From positions 1-21,239 of the IMG/VR virus record IMGVR_UViG_3300027974_000189: a stretch of DNA of 21,239 nucleotides, one strand, 5' to 3'. Origin of the DNA: a virus. Made by a program: the position numbers and the translations under genes. A model generated the notes under the pieces. It did no database searches. It was not told the DNA's origin and saw only the letters and a program-made list of their open reading frames with translations. This document shows positions 13,901 to 21,239 of this stretch, one piece after another (positions within the stretch are counted from its first letter, which is position 1; every line of letters starts with the position of its first letter).

Positions 13901-15506
13901 TTACTCTACTATTATTAGATACCCCATTGAATACTAAATTTTCTCCAATAAAGAAATTACCATTTACTTGATATGCAGTTAATCCAGTTCCAACACTAAC
14001 GGCAGATTTTAGGAATGCTGTTGCTCCACTAGATTCACCTTTAATATAAGTTGGTAATGTAAGAGTTACTGGAGTATTAACTGTAATATCAGTATATGTT
14101 TGTACATCAAATAAAGATACGCTCCATTCATTTATATTTAAATTAGATGTATTATATGAACCAGATTCCATTTTGAAATCATATATTCTGGCAATACCGA
14201 TTTCTTTACCAGCAGCAGATGTTTGAGTTGACCCAACTCTATCATTTCTTAAACTTAATGTGTTGGATGTATTAAATCCAATAGTTGCTGATCCATATAC
14301 TCTATTTACAGACAATGTTGGACCAAATCCAAAATTTACTGCCTGGTTATTTATTTTATTTGTGGTTCTTGGTTTTGGTACATCTAGAAAAGTTGGTCCC
14401 TCAGTCTTAACTTCATATCCTCTAACATATGCTTTTCCTGGACCTATTTTATAGATTGCTATAGAATCGCTTGGGACATTTCCACTGGATGTCTGTTGAT
14501 TGGAATTATATAATCCACGGTTACCATATCCATTATTTAAACTTTCCTTACAAAAAACAGAAAATTCTCTTATATAATAATGTCCAGATTCATCAAATGT
14601 CCTTGTTGCTAACGCATCCCCTAAAATATTATACTCAATGGAATCATTAATATCTCTCAAAATCCCATTCTCAACTGTAGCTAGTTGAATAAAATTTTGG
14701 TCTTCAAAATCATTTATTGATTTTTTGGCAAGTGTTGCTGTTATTTTTAGTCTATCTGCTCCAGGGGCAGCATAATTATTAAATCCTTGGGAATTATCAT
14801 TCAGTGTTGGATCTAGTTCTTGAGTTATTATTTGTTCATATACATCAAATCCAACTCTATAACTAGGTGTATTGGTATATTGATCTAATATTAATATCTG
14901 GTCATTAACATTAACAAAGTGTCCTCTTAGAAAATATACCCCACTACTAATAGTAAATGCCGATCCAGTTGAAGATGCATTTGATGATATTACCGTAGAG
15001 AATCCCTCTCCAGCAGAAATAGAGGTAGTTGAATATTCTAAATTCTCATCTGTAATTAAAATTTCGCCATCAGTAAATTCTCTCGTTGTGAAATTTACTG
15101 AATTTGATTCTAGATAATCAATATATATTGTATAATTATTCTTCTCAGATACCGAATTGGTGATATAAGTCACTACTTTGGCAACTACCCCAGAAGATTG
15201 CCCACGTATCTTTTTACCAACTAGTTGATCTAAGTATAAAGATACTGGAATTCCAAGAAATTCACTCTCAATTTGTACTGAATAAAAATTACTAGAGTAC
15301 TTTGTTTGTCCCGGAATTACTTTAGCTCCCTCTTTAAAGAAGTGGGTACCAAATTGTTCTACTTGATTCTGTAATATTGACTGTAAACTAGTTAATTCCC
15401 TAGCTTGAACAGGGGATGTTGGTTTGAATAATACCCTATAATAATCACTTTTGGGACTAAAGTCATCAAAATATGGAGCAACATTAAGACTAGTTTCTTG
15501 TGGCAT
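7953..15506 (-). CDS. Giant DUF4815-type baseplate/tail structural protein (2517 aa)
   Basis: An uninterrupted frame of 2517 codons. The N-terminus (NVAPYFDDFSPKSDYYRVLF, then PTSPVQARELTSLQSILQNQ and VEQFGTHFFKEG) is the DUF4815 signature of large structural proteins in cyanophages. Around residues 1080-1200 lies a second conserved block (LPRIDRIFIDKSG, HRRYQMDDISRLETRIKNLE, YYTSLSIVE). Around 1700-1830 is a jelly-roll-like block (DPLAQSFAVDENTGIFVTKV, LYFNTKDPILPVTLQIREVE). The C-terminus (FRIKLIGTTTNQAVVPLFRN) is also typical. By gene order it stands where T4 has genes 9-12, after gp8, so a wedge or peripheral baseplate role is inferred. It begins 6 bases after the stop of gp8 and contains several small repeat modules. 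Confidence 0.85.
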   Translation of the reverse strand: MPQETSLNVAPYFDDFSPKSDYYRVLFKPTSPVQARELTSLQSILQNQVEQFGTHFFKEGAKVIPGQTKYSSNFYSVQIESEFLGIPVSLYLDQLVGKKIRGQSSGVVAKVVTYITNSVSEKNNYTIYIDYLESNSVNFTTREFTDGEILITDENLEYSTTSISAGEGFSTVISSNASSTGSAFTISSGVYFLRGHFVNVNDQILILDQYTNTPSYRVGFDVYEQIITQELDPTLNDNSQGFNNYAAPGADRLKITATLAKKSINDFEDQNFIQLATVENGILRDINDSIEYNILGDALATRTFDESGHYYIREFSVFCKESLNNGYGNRGLYNSNQQTSSGNVPSDSIAIYKIGPGKAYVRGYEVKTEGPTFLDVPKPRTTNKINNQAVNFGFGPTLSVNRVYGSATIGFNTSNTLSLRNDRVGSTQTSAAGKEIGIARIYDFKMESGSYNTSNLNINEWSVSLFDVQTYTDITVNTPVTLTLPTYIKGESSGATAFLKSAVSVGTGLTAYQVNGNFFIGENLVFNGVSNNSRVSIAVTNFGISDVQSVYGIVGTSSTFTADVIQTQSKFIGVADISATSGGISTISTSQITFPGTVSVGNIVRYSRVGFTDKSYAKVTTVSTNSIVISGVTTVTGVCDGGLPSALTAVTDLTVVSSDIQKISGSGNAADNRSLFSILPKENIESIDLINSSLTIRKQFTTNITSKSTATIFSGENEVFLPFDEERYILIRSDGAIEPLSSDKFSFTPGSTELVINGLGTNNTGAILIATLRKDKIKSKSKKQHIVSNLVISKSKYSYSGTGQATVNDGLTYGNYPFGTRVQDDVICLNVPDVVRIYGIFESNTTANPTAPYMTVGSLDGPTSTTNDLILGEEIVGTVSGARALYIVRTGDSSIEFIQKNSISFENGEVITFTTSNVSAIVSQLNSGSKNITKNYTFTNGQTSTHYDYSRILRKSEVEEPKGKLIVYFSKGVYNSSDIGDITTVESYNGYNYTSEIPTVNSIRNTDIIDARPRVVDYTVTVDSRSPFEFYGRSFDLGTTGQHSSKNIIASGESMSLSYSYYLPRIDRIFIDKSGILTVKYGTPSDNPQLPEEVSGAMNIANIALPAYLYSAENVKITSIPHRRYQMDDISRLETRIKNLEYYTSLSIVENATFNSFISDSNGLNRFKSGISVDNFTSMDNQDVSIGVNNCIDITRKELRPSHYSTALNLEIGTKATANQDTRYADILGTNTKRNKDVVTLDYSDTSWLKQPFATRTENVTPFLVKLWEGSIELDPTVDVWIDVAQQKVNAVTMEGSFLGVAQAMRAVVTADANGARSGISPVIWNSWETTGVNVDFNLNSSSSTTPTTSSRAGTADEFAMQFGSDALDARNGVVPSSFLAETTNSETKSTVSGEVKVTLDQQRTGTQTKVTEKLDTSNLGNRIISRNIIHTMRSRNIQFTGKRLKPYTQVYGFFDNIDVNSFCFSKLLEISMSSGVFLVGETVKGTTPTANQTSTSGSTTTISFRVATSNHKEGAYNIPSSTFDKNPYDKTNTIQSAYSATSTILNVDTASLSSESLPTLTGCIKTGMILKGQTSGAEATITNNRLITDSLGTIIGSFLVPDSKNTANPIFETGRNRLRLTSSSIDSKIPGIVTTSAEEIFFSQGDIDNTQETTLTLRNATVDHIDQTPQHRTLDGSDTASTTFTSGTSSSLTGVYQDPLAQSFAVDENTGIFVTKVDLYFNTKDPILPVTLQIREVELGTPSRKILAYSQVILPPDKINLSDDASIPTTFTFDAPVYLQGQKEYALVVISDSSEYNVWISRLGEFNVNSQNGGKVPVSTQRLLGSLFTSQNASTWTPSQYDDLTFEIYRANFVPNGSVQLFNPSLPSDLELLAKDSLITISNNVKIGIGTTVNDSGLTVGNTILQNGSNATGKLVGYGGSATNTLTITNAGVGYTPSSGSYTFTGVALTSYIGSGINATANITVANGVAVGATILAGGQGYTIGDVLSPIQIGSNTLGLGMKLSVATLTGQNQLIVDNVQGEFLTGITNYIKYVNNSGTTTNLNGATVVPSSPITTLSDGLHFKVYQKNHGMHVNTNLTAASNLINVGNVTSDTLPTTLTTNYGSGDSGSINITSSTNFGTFENVGVATTNPGYVLIGDEIIKYTGISGNTLTSITRGIDDTKPFSYASGDLVYKYELNGVSLRRINTSHAMSDVIDVIEQTNLDYYHVKVDTSTNGVNRSTTSSGFPILHFNSTTNTGGTLAKSTYNIPFELITPSIKTITPTGTIINCSARTISGRSLNGTESEFVDKGFQDITLNNPNYFDSPRIVASDINQSTYLSSLPANKSFTVNMNLSSSDSKLSPAIDLQHCKVVFTSNRINNPITDYANDPRVNSIIDDPNAFYYATKTINLENPATSIQLLVDAYINNYSDVRAFYSINPGASAKEAIFVPFPGYNNLDNNGIVIDSALNDGLPDRKIAKVDSYVFNPPLSLFNEYKFTIDKLTSFNSFRIKLIGTTTNQAVVPLFRNLRIIALA
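9520..9735 (-). repeat. G-x-G-Y repeats in the DUF4815 protein
   Basis: Two units of the same pattern as in gp14: LTITNAGVGYTPSSGSYTF and ILAGGQGYTIGDVLSPIQIG, separated by a GSGINATANITV-type strand. They sit in the C-terminal third of the protein, after the jelly-roll-like block. Confidence 0.75.
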
Positions 15507-15512
15507 AATACT

Positions 15513-17072
15513 TTAGAACTGCAAGATGATTTTTATATCTTCTTTCTGAGAAGTGGATCTAGTTATAGATGGTCTATTATCAACATAAATTATGTTGCCA
15601 GAATATTTTTTAACTTCTGGTTGTGCAACACCTTGATTAAAATTTTGACCAAGATAATATGTTCTACTATTTATTACAGTAGATATACCAGTAAATCCAG
15701 TATCAATTCCAAGATTTATCGTACCACCGTGAATGATTAAATTCCCACTAGTTGTTGGTGATGCGGTAAATCTATTTAAATTAAATCCATAAATTGGAGA
15801 TGAATTTAATGAATTATCTGTATTGAATCCAACAACGGATCTATCTTGCCAATATTTTAATACCCCAGTATTTTGGTCATATGATATTACTCTACCAACT
15901 GCAGTTGAACCAATTCCAATTGTTTGTGTGACAAATGTATCTGCAGTAAATATTGCTCCATTATATCCAGTTCCACTCAATTTAAGTGCATAAACAGCAC
16001 TTGCTTTATCGGGAGTTAAATTTTCACTTGACCCATATGATTTTGGATTTTCAATTATACCAACTCTGGCTATTTGATTACCAATTATAAAATCTGGATT
16101 TTCTGTATCATTTTCAATTCTTGAATATATTAGTACATTATATGCACCCAATTCACGATAAATGTCATATCCATGCCCACCGTCTGGTGGAATTATTACA
16201 TCAAAAGATGGTTGTATGGACCCAGTTGGTACACCACCAGCGACCAAATCTAGAGTACCATAAGTGTATTGAGAACCACCATTAGAAACAACAACGGATT
16301 CTATTTTTGAATCACCATTGATTACAACAGTTGCTTCCGCCCCATATCCATCACCTCTGATGGGGACTTTTGTGTATATTTTATTTGGTAAACCTATTCC
16401 AATTCCTCTATTTGTTATTGTGATTATTTTTAATTGTCCACTAGATGTTGCATTATTTCTAATGGATACACTATCAATAGATGATTCCCAATTTTTTGGT
16501 ACTGGAATATAATTGGTGGAATCAAATTTAATAACTTCACTTGGTTTAATTGTATAGAGATATTTCCAAATATACCCATCTCCACTTGTACCCGCCTCTC
16601 TTGGTTCTAAATCTGTAAATGTTGGCTCATCAAGAGATGGTCTTCCAGAAATATTATCAGGACTTATTCCATTATGTAGACAAATGTATACTCTATAGTC
16701 ACTATTAAGAATATAATAATTGGCAGAATATAAATTTGTTGAGCCAGATGGGTTAGCTCCTTTATTTGGATCAACACTTATATCATGACGATACATATCG
16801 TATGTTGTGCCAGAAGTCCACCTCAATTTTTTAATAACTTGACTAACATCATTGGAATTGATTTTCTTCAATCCAATCATTGTATCCCAATAATTGTTTT
16901 CTTCATCAAAATTATCTTTTGGTGAAGGTGGAGACACATCCCAGTCGGATTGGAAACTAGTGGCGTTTGGTAATCCAACAAAAGTATAGTATGAATTGTT
17001 AGTGGATGATACTCCAGAAACAAAGTTCTTGGCGTTTAGTATACGCAATTGGTCAGTTATAATAGCAGGCAT
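15513..17072 (-). CDS. gp8: Baseplate wedge protein gp8
   Basis: 519 residues against 334 in T4. gp8 is a wedge subunit that binds gp7 and gp10. Matching features include the N-terminal region (TDQLRILNAKNFVSGV, WDTMIGLKKI), YRVYICLHNG (126-135), and the strongly conserved EAGTSGDGYIWKYLYTI (159-175) with NYIPVP, equivalent to GDGYVWEYLFEI in T4 gp8. The second half (200-519) is additional and contains degenerate glycine repeats (RGDGYGAEATVVI, VVSNGGSQYTYG). It starts 19 bases after the stop of the gp7-like gene. Confidence 0.88.
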   Translation of the reverse strand: MPAIITDQLRILNAKNFVSGVSSTNNSYYTFVGLPNATSFQSDWDVSPPSPKDNFDEENNYWDTMIGLKKINSNDVSQVIKKLRWTSGTTYDMYRHDISVDPNKGANPSGSTNLYSANYYILNSDYRVYICLHNGISPDNISGRPSLDEPTFTDLEPREAGTSGDGYIWKYLYTIKPSEVIKFDSTNYIPVPKNWESSIDSVSIRNNATSSGQLKIITITNRGIGIGLPNKIYTKVPIRGDGYGAEATVVINGDSKIESVVVSNGGSQYTYGTLDLVAGGVPTGSIQPSFDVIIPPDGGHGYDIYRELGAYNVLIYSRIENDTENPDFIIGNQIARVGIIENPKSYGSSENLTPDKASAVYALKLSGTGYNGAIFTADTFVTQTIGIGSTAVGRVISYDQNTGVLKYWQDRSVVGFNTDNSLNSSPIYGFNLNRFTASPTTSGNLIIHGGTINLGIDTGFTGISTVINSRTYYLGQNFNQGVAQPEVKKYSGNIIYVDNRPSITRSTSQKEDIKIILQF

Positions 17073-17091
17073 TTTAAATATTTTTCTTTAT

Positions 17092-20000
17092 TTAGGATAG
17101 ATAGTTTAGATATTTTAGTGGATTGATTCTAGTTACTACCGAAGAGGTAGTTAATCCAATAATTCCGTTTCTAGTGTACGCATTAAATTCTTGTGGTATG
17201 GATCTATCCCCCAATACTATCTTACCCCAAGAAAATTCACCAAAATAGGAACTATATCCAGTTCCAGTCAATGAATTATAATTAGAAACACTAACAATTA
17301 CTCTAGATACATGAGTTATTCCAATTCCAGTAACACTTGTTTGAGCAATAGATACGTCAGCAACTTCATATACATTATCTAGATATTGTGTACTAATACC
17401 AAGAATTGATGAATTCTGATATAACGAAGTTACTCCATTTCCAATATTTGTATTAAATGTTGAGAAATAGTATCCAGTTTGTATTCCACTTATAGTTGTC
17501 ACTCCAGTTATAACTGAATTTCTTAAATCCGAATTCATAGGAATATATAAATCAAATATTATTCCAGTAGAAGCTACACCAACAGAAGTAGTCTTAACAC
17601 CAACAATAATACCATAGTCCCCAGAATAGGATACATTTTTAATTTCTTCATATACTAATGATGGAGATTCAATCAATACAGATGGTGAATTTGTGGGGGT
17701 ATATCCGATTCCTGGATTTATAATACTAATGCTAGTAACAATTCCGGATGTTATGGCTGATTGTGCAGATGCCATATAAGTGGAACCAATTCCTATGGGG
17801 TAACTAATCGTTACTGATGGAATAGATGCGTATCCACTACCACCATTTGATATATTAATTGAAGAAATTGTTCCGGCTATTGATACAATAGCTGTTGCTG
17901 CTGCACCAATTCTCTCGTCTTGTGATATTAATACAATTGATTTTTGTAATTGGTCTGTTGAATTCTCATTTAAACTATCAAATAGTGGTCTTGCATTTTG
18001 CACGAACATCACATCAGACCCAATACCAACTGATTGAATCATATAAGTCGTTGGATTAATTAATGGTTCATATTTTACTCTTGATTTTCCAACAACTTTT
18101 CCATTAATAATTTTATCTACTAGTTGTCTACACCAATTAATTGGTCTAACTATTAGTTCATCATTAGATAATCCTGGTCCCGGATATGGATTTGTTTGTA
18201 TTAAATCTGTTGCATTTATTCTTGTTACTGCTCTTTCATCTTGAAGTAAAGAATTATTTTGACCAAGTTCTGGTGAATTTCTTAATTGTACATCGTCCCC
18301 AATTTTTATAGTTTCTAATATATCATTATAGATGACATCTATTTCTCCGCTACCCTTATAAAACAATAATTTAGATAAATCACCTGCTTTTGGTGATTCA
18401 TTAAATGTTATTGTGCTACCACCATCAAATAAATATGCATCTCCGGGAATTTGTAATACATTATTAATAAACACAAATAGTGTTGCTTGGATATCTATAT
18501 TTGATCCTTTTTTAGCACGAATAGTTATTGGCGATTCGTTTAGTGATATTCCAAATGTCTTAGCTGTACCATCAAATTGTGGATCTAATCTATCCAATAC
18601 TTGTAATTGCCCTATAGACCACGCGGAGAAACTAGTGTTATATGTTTTATCTATAAGTATCTGAAATTCTTCAAATGGTTTTGAAGAATCAGTAGGTATA
18701 CCAGACAATCCTCCAAAATTTACAGTAAGTATTTCATTTGGTTGATAACCATACCCAAAATTATTAATTGTTAGGTCAATTATACTAGAACCACTACCAA
18801 CAACAATATCAATATTTGCTTCAGTTCCTACACCAACTGAAGAAGATGTGCTATAAATTAGTGGGATATTGGAGTAACTAAATGGCGCATCAAAAAATAC
18901 AGTTGGTGGATTTGTGGTTGTGTATCCAGTTCCTGGATTTGTTATAGCAACACTAACAATGTGTCCATTACTAATTGCTGCTGTTCCTATAAATTGTATA
19001 GTAGCCGCGATATCATCATCAGTTCTTACTCCAACATTTACGTGAGTTTGAATTCCCGCCCTATATCCAGCTCCACTATTACCAATACTTATTGATGATA
19101 TTGTACCCGCAATGGAAACAATCGCAGTTCCTCCAGCAGATACTAGTGGTTGATATCCAAATCCACTAGAAGATCCAACAGAAACTATAATTCCACCAAC
19201 AGGAAGACTAGATGTATTGATATCATAACCAACAGATGAAGCTGCTCCTATGAATGATATTGTACTTATTCCAGAATTTTCTGAAATAGTATAATTTTCT
19301 AATGCACTCTGTACTCCTTGTGGTTGTTGAAATACCCCACCAACCAAAACTATTGCATTATCTGTTGAAAACCCAGTAACATTTTGTTGGCTAGATGTTA
19401 GAGTAAAATCACTATCCATCCCAGTAAATTCATTTGAAAAATCATCAAATACATAATTTTTAGAATATGTTTCACTTACGCCATTTACATCTCCAGATCG
19501 TAGGAATACTCTTCCGTGGAAGGTATAACTAGTAGAAATTCCAATCCAATCTCTTTCATTTGGTGGATTTGTTGTTGAGCTTATTGGAGTTAGTCCAGTT
19601 GGTGCCTCAACAAAATTAATAATATTATTTACGATATTATAATTTCCTTGATACTTTCTAACCACTGAATTAGATGGATGTGATGAGATTCCCGTTCCCA
19701 TCCAATGTCTATCAACAAGTAATACATTAGTACTACCGAATCCAACAGTTTGAATCTTCATCAATTCATCATCTATTTTTATTAAATCACCACCAAAGAA
19801 TGAAGTTATTTGATTAATTTTTATTGTTGAGTCATATTCATTTGAATAATCTGCAAGTGTTGTGGTTATTGCGGTTGATACAATAGGTGATTGAATTATA
19901 TTGTTGAGTGATATTAGAGTTTTAGCATTTTGATTAGTTGCTGTAAATATGTGTACAGATCCAATTCCAACTGAAGTAATGTCTAAAGGCTTTGGAATAA

Positions 20001-21239
20001 ATTTAAGTGCATCCTCAGCGGATCCAGCTAATTTTATTTTCGTATCATCAATTTTTATAGCATATACATTTGTTGGTAATTTATCAATAATACCAACTCC
20101 AACAAAGCTAGTTGATGCTATACCAATTGCCTGAGTATTTCCAATTCCAGAATTGTTATATGCTAATTTTTCTCCAGTTACATAATAATGATATGGAATT
20201 AAAATTGTATCATCTATAGTGTTAATAATAGAAGAATCTGATCCATCTATTGTTCGTTCAAATATTTTATTCAATCTATGTGTTAAATCAAATTCTCTAA
20301 GAATTGTAGTTTCTGTACCATCATAATCACCATATCCACTTACGATATTGGAATTACCCAAATCAATAATATCTGTTGATGTACTTTCTCCATATAGAGA
20401 TAGTGCTAATTGAAATACTCTAACCTCAATATTCACATTAGCAATTGGAGTAAACGTTAATTGAGTTACCCCAGAAGAAATAATGGCTCCAATAGTACCA
20501 AGATTACTATTTGTTTCTAAATTCGCAAATTCTGAAAATGATACTGTAGTATCATCAATCAGGACAACTTCAGATAATTGATATTCATTATTTGTGGTAT
20601 CTTCAACACTTATTAAATAATATGCTCCTCTATATGTTCCATTTTCATATTCTGCTATAACATTTTCAGTTGGAGAAACGGATGATGGAATAGAGGTGTA
20701 ACTTGAGTTTAGTACCCCAGTGTTCATTGGTATAGTTCCAATTCCAGTTGCTAATGTATTTGCTATAGATACTCTTACCGTATTTGCAGTTAGTGCTACC
20801 CCAGCACTAGGAATAAAATCAATATTAATATTTGATCCAGAATAATAGGTTGAATATGTTCCTAATCCACTACTAGAGTATGAATTTAGTGAGTGATTGG
20901 TTAATTGTCCATATTCAAGAACATTTATATTTGTTCCATCGTGAACCAAATTTAATTCACTAAACTCATATATATTTCCACTTCCAGTAATTTCAACCAA
21001 TATTTTAGATGACCTATATGTTGATGCAATACCAACAATAGTAGTTGTTGTTCCTATAGAAATATTTGTATTTGTTGTCTGGATATCAATAATATCACCT
21101 AATGATGTAGTTCCAATTCCAGCTGTTGTGTCTTTCAAGTCAAATGATATATAACTTAAATTATAATCATTAATACTATATTTTGTCGGGTAAAATAATA
21201 ATTGTCCATTAGAACCAGCTATACTAAAATCATATGAAC
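17092..21239 (-). CDS. gp7-like giant baseplate wedge protein (5' end outside window)
   Basis: The frame is open to the right edge without a stop, giving at least 1381 residues; an internal TTG at 21138 is not the start, since coding sequence continues upstream (SYDFSIAGSNGQLLFYPTKY). Gene order (directly before gp8) and cyanophage-type motifs (TYRSSKILVEITGSGNIYEF, LVHDGTNINVLEYGQL, YHYYVTGEKLAY, PINWCRQLVDKIINGKVVGK, C-terminal RINPLKYLNYL) indicate the large wedge protein annotated as gp7 in T4-like cyanophages, where T4 gp7 (1032 aa) organises the wedge. The repeated YRS...YEF and GTYRGAYYLISVED segments suggest duplicated domains. Similarity to T4 gp7 itself cannot be judged by eye. Confidence 0.75.
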   Translation of the reverse strand, partial: SYDFSIAGSNGQLLFYPTKYSINDYNLSYISFDLKDTTAGIGTTSLGDIIDIQTTNTNISIGTTTTIVGIASTYRSSKILVEITGSGNIYEFSELNLVHDGTNINVLEYGQLTNHSLNSYSSSGLGTYSTYYSGSNINIDFIPSAGVALTANTVRVSIANTLATGIGTIPMNTGVLNSSYTSIPSSVSPTENVIAEYENGTYRGAYYLISVEDTTNNEYQLSEVVLIDDTTVSFSEFANLETNSNLGTIGAIISSGVTQLTFTPIANVNIEVRVFQLALSLYGESTSTDIIDLGNSNIVSGYGDYDGTETTILREFDLTHRLNKIFERTIDGSDSSIINTIDDTILIPYHYYVTGEKLAYNNSGIGNTQAIGIASTSFVGVGIIDKLPTNVYAIKIDDTKIKLAGSAEDALKFIPKPLDITSVGIGSVHIFTATNQNAKTLISLNNIIQSPIVSTAITTTLADYSNEYDSTIKINQITSFFGGDLIKIDDELMKIQTVGFGSTNVLLVDRHWMGTGISSHPSNSVVRKYQGNYNIVNNIINFVEAPTGLTPISSTTNPPNERDWIGISTSYTFHGRVFLRSGDVNGVSETYSKNYVFDDFSNEFTGMDSDFTLTSSQQNVTGFSTDNAIVLVGGVFQQPQGVQSALENYTISENSGISTISFIGAASSVGYDINTSSLPVGGIIVSVGSSSGFGYQPLVSAGGTAIVSIAGTISSISIGNSGAGYRAGIQTHVNVGVRTDDDIAATIQFIGTAAISNGHIVSVAITNPGTGYTTTNPPTVFFDAPFSYSNIPLIYSTSSSVGVGTEANIDIVVGSGSSIIDLTINNFGYGYQPNEILTVNFGGLSGIPTDSSKPFEEFQILIDKTYNTSFSAWSIGQLQVLDRLDPQFDGTAKTFGISLNESPITIRAKKGSNIDIQATLFVFINNVLQIPGDAYLFDGGSTITFNESPKAGDLSKLLFYKGSGEIDVIYNDILETIKIGDDVQLRNSPELGQNNSLLQDERAVTRINATDLIQTNPYPGPGLSNDELIVRPINWCRQLVDKIINGKVVGKSRVKYEPLINPTTYMIQSVGIGSDVMFVQNARPLFDSLNENSTDQLQKSIVLISQDERIGAAATAIVSIAGTISSINISNGGSGYASIPSVTISYPIGIGSTYMASAQSAITSGIVTSISIINPGIGYTPTNSPSVLIESPSLVYEEIKNVSYSGDYGIIVGVKTTSVGVASTGIIFDLYIPMNSDLRNSVITGVTTISGIQTGYYFSTFNTNIGNGVTSLYQNSSILGISTQYLDNVYEVADVSIAQTSVTGIGITHVSRVIVSVSNYNSLTGTGYSSYFGEFSWGKIVLGDRSIPQEFNAYTRNGIIGLTTSSVVTRINPLKYLNYLS
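17665..17905 (-). repeat. G-x-G-Y repeat cluster, C-terminal, in the gp7-like protein
   Basis: Contains ATAIVSIAGTISSINI, NGGSGYASIPSVTISYPIG and INPGIGYTPTNSPSVLIESP, that is two G-x-G-Y units following an AIVSIAGTISSI strand that also occurs in the other cluster about 1.2 kb away. Confidence 0.8.
18710..19170 (-). repeat. G-x-G-Y repeat cluster, central, in the gp7-like protein
   Basis: Four units: SSGFGYQPLVSAGG, IGNSGAGYRAGIQ, ITNPGTGYTTTNPPTVFFDAP and INNFGYGYQPNEILTVNFGG. The AIVSIAGTISSI strand here is identical in protein to the one in the C-terminal cluster, but the DNA differs at many third codon positions, so the duplication is old or under protein-level selection. Confidence 0.8.

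Noticed and set aside
21136-21138. TTG as the start of the gp7-like gene
   Set aside because: The frame is open upstream to the window edge with protein-like sequence, so the gene is cut by the window.
1-21239. tRNA genes, CRISPR arrays, integrase or attachment sites
   Set aside because: None was seen by reading; the genes are closely packed and the only notable gap is 1184-1563.

Overview
The window comes from an AT-rich T4-like marine myovirus, most likely a cyanophage (Kyanoviridae-type) or a close relative. Every convincing gene is on the minus strand, so it reads from base 21239 down to base 1. The order follows T4 late structural synteny: a gp7-like giant baseplate wedge protein (5' end outside the window), gp8 wedge, a 2517-residue DUF4815-type structural protein, two small proteins, neck gp13, a GIY-YIG homing endonuclease, neck gp14, tail completion gp15, small terminase gp16, a DUF5661 protein, a 40-residue protein, then large terminase gp17 in pieces. 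Genes are packed with gaps of a few bases or short overlaps, so this looks like a long late operon that builds the baseplate, joins head to tail and packages DNA.

The most unusual part is the left 2 kb. The large terminase is fractured into at least three separately translated polypeptides. The first (1564-1935) carries the N-terminal extein up to the P-loop Lys, followed by a 36-residue split-intein N-fragment. The second (203-1183) starts with a 115-residue split-intein C-fragment ending in the HN junction. It continues with 179 residues of the terminase ATPase core and ends in what looks like a second, different split-intein N-fragment of 32 residues beginning with Ser. The nuclease domain and the second IntC must lie beyond the left edge. 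A working terminase would therefore need two successive protein trans-splicing reactions. Intein 1 interrupts the Walker A motif between its Lys and Ser. Both inteins are of the atypical type with a very short IntN, as in the known AceL-TerL intein.

The 380 bp between the first two terminase genes hold a decayed, internally deleted IS200/IS605-type tnpB with its right-end hairpins (omega-RNA-like), an inverted repeat, a GC hairpin and two exact T4 late-promoter words (TATAAATA). Overlapping the end of the second terminase piece starts a helix-turn-helix protein, cut by the window edge, which is the likely start of a free-standing homing endonuclease. With the GIY-YIG gene between gp13 and gp14, the region shows three distinct mobile-nuclease associations.

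The structural proteins share small beta-type modules: G-x-G-Y repeats in gp14, the DUF4815 protein and the gp7-like protein; an RG...H...G.V module in gp15 and the large wedge proteins; and an SGA/F..GE module. No tRNA, CRISPR array or plus-strand gene was found.
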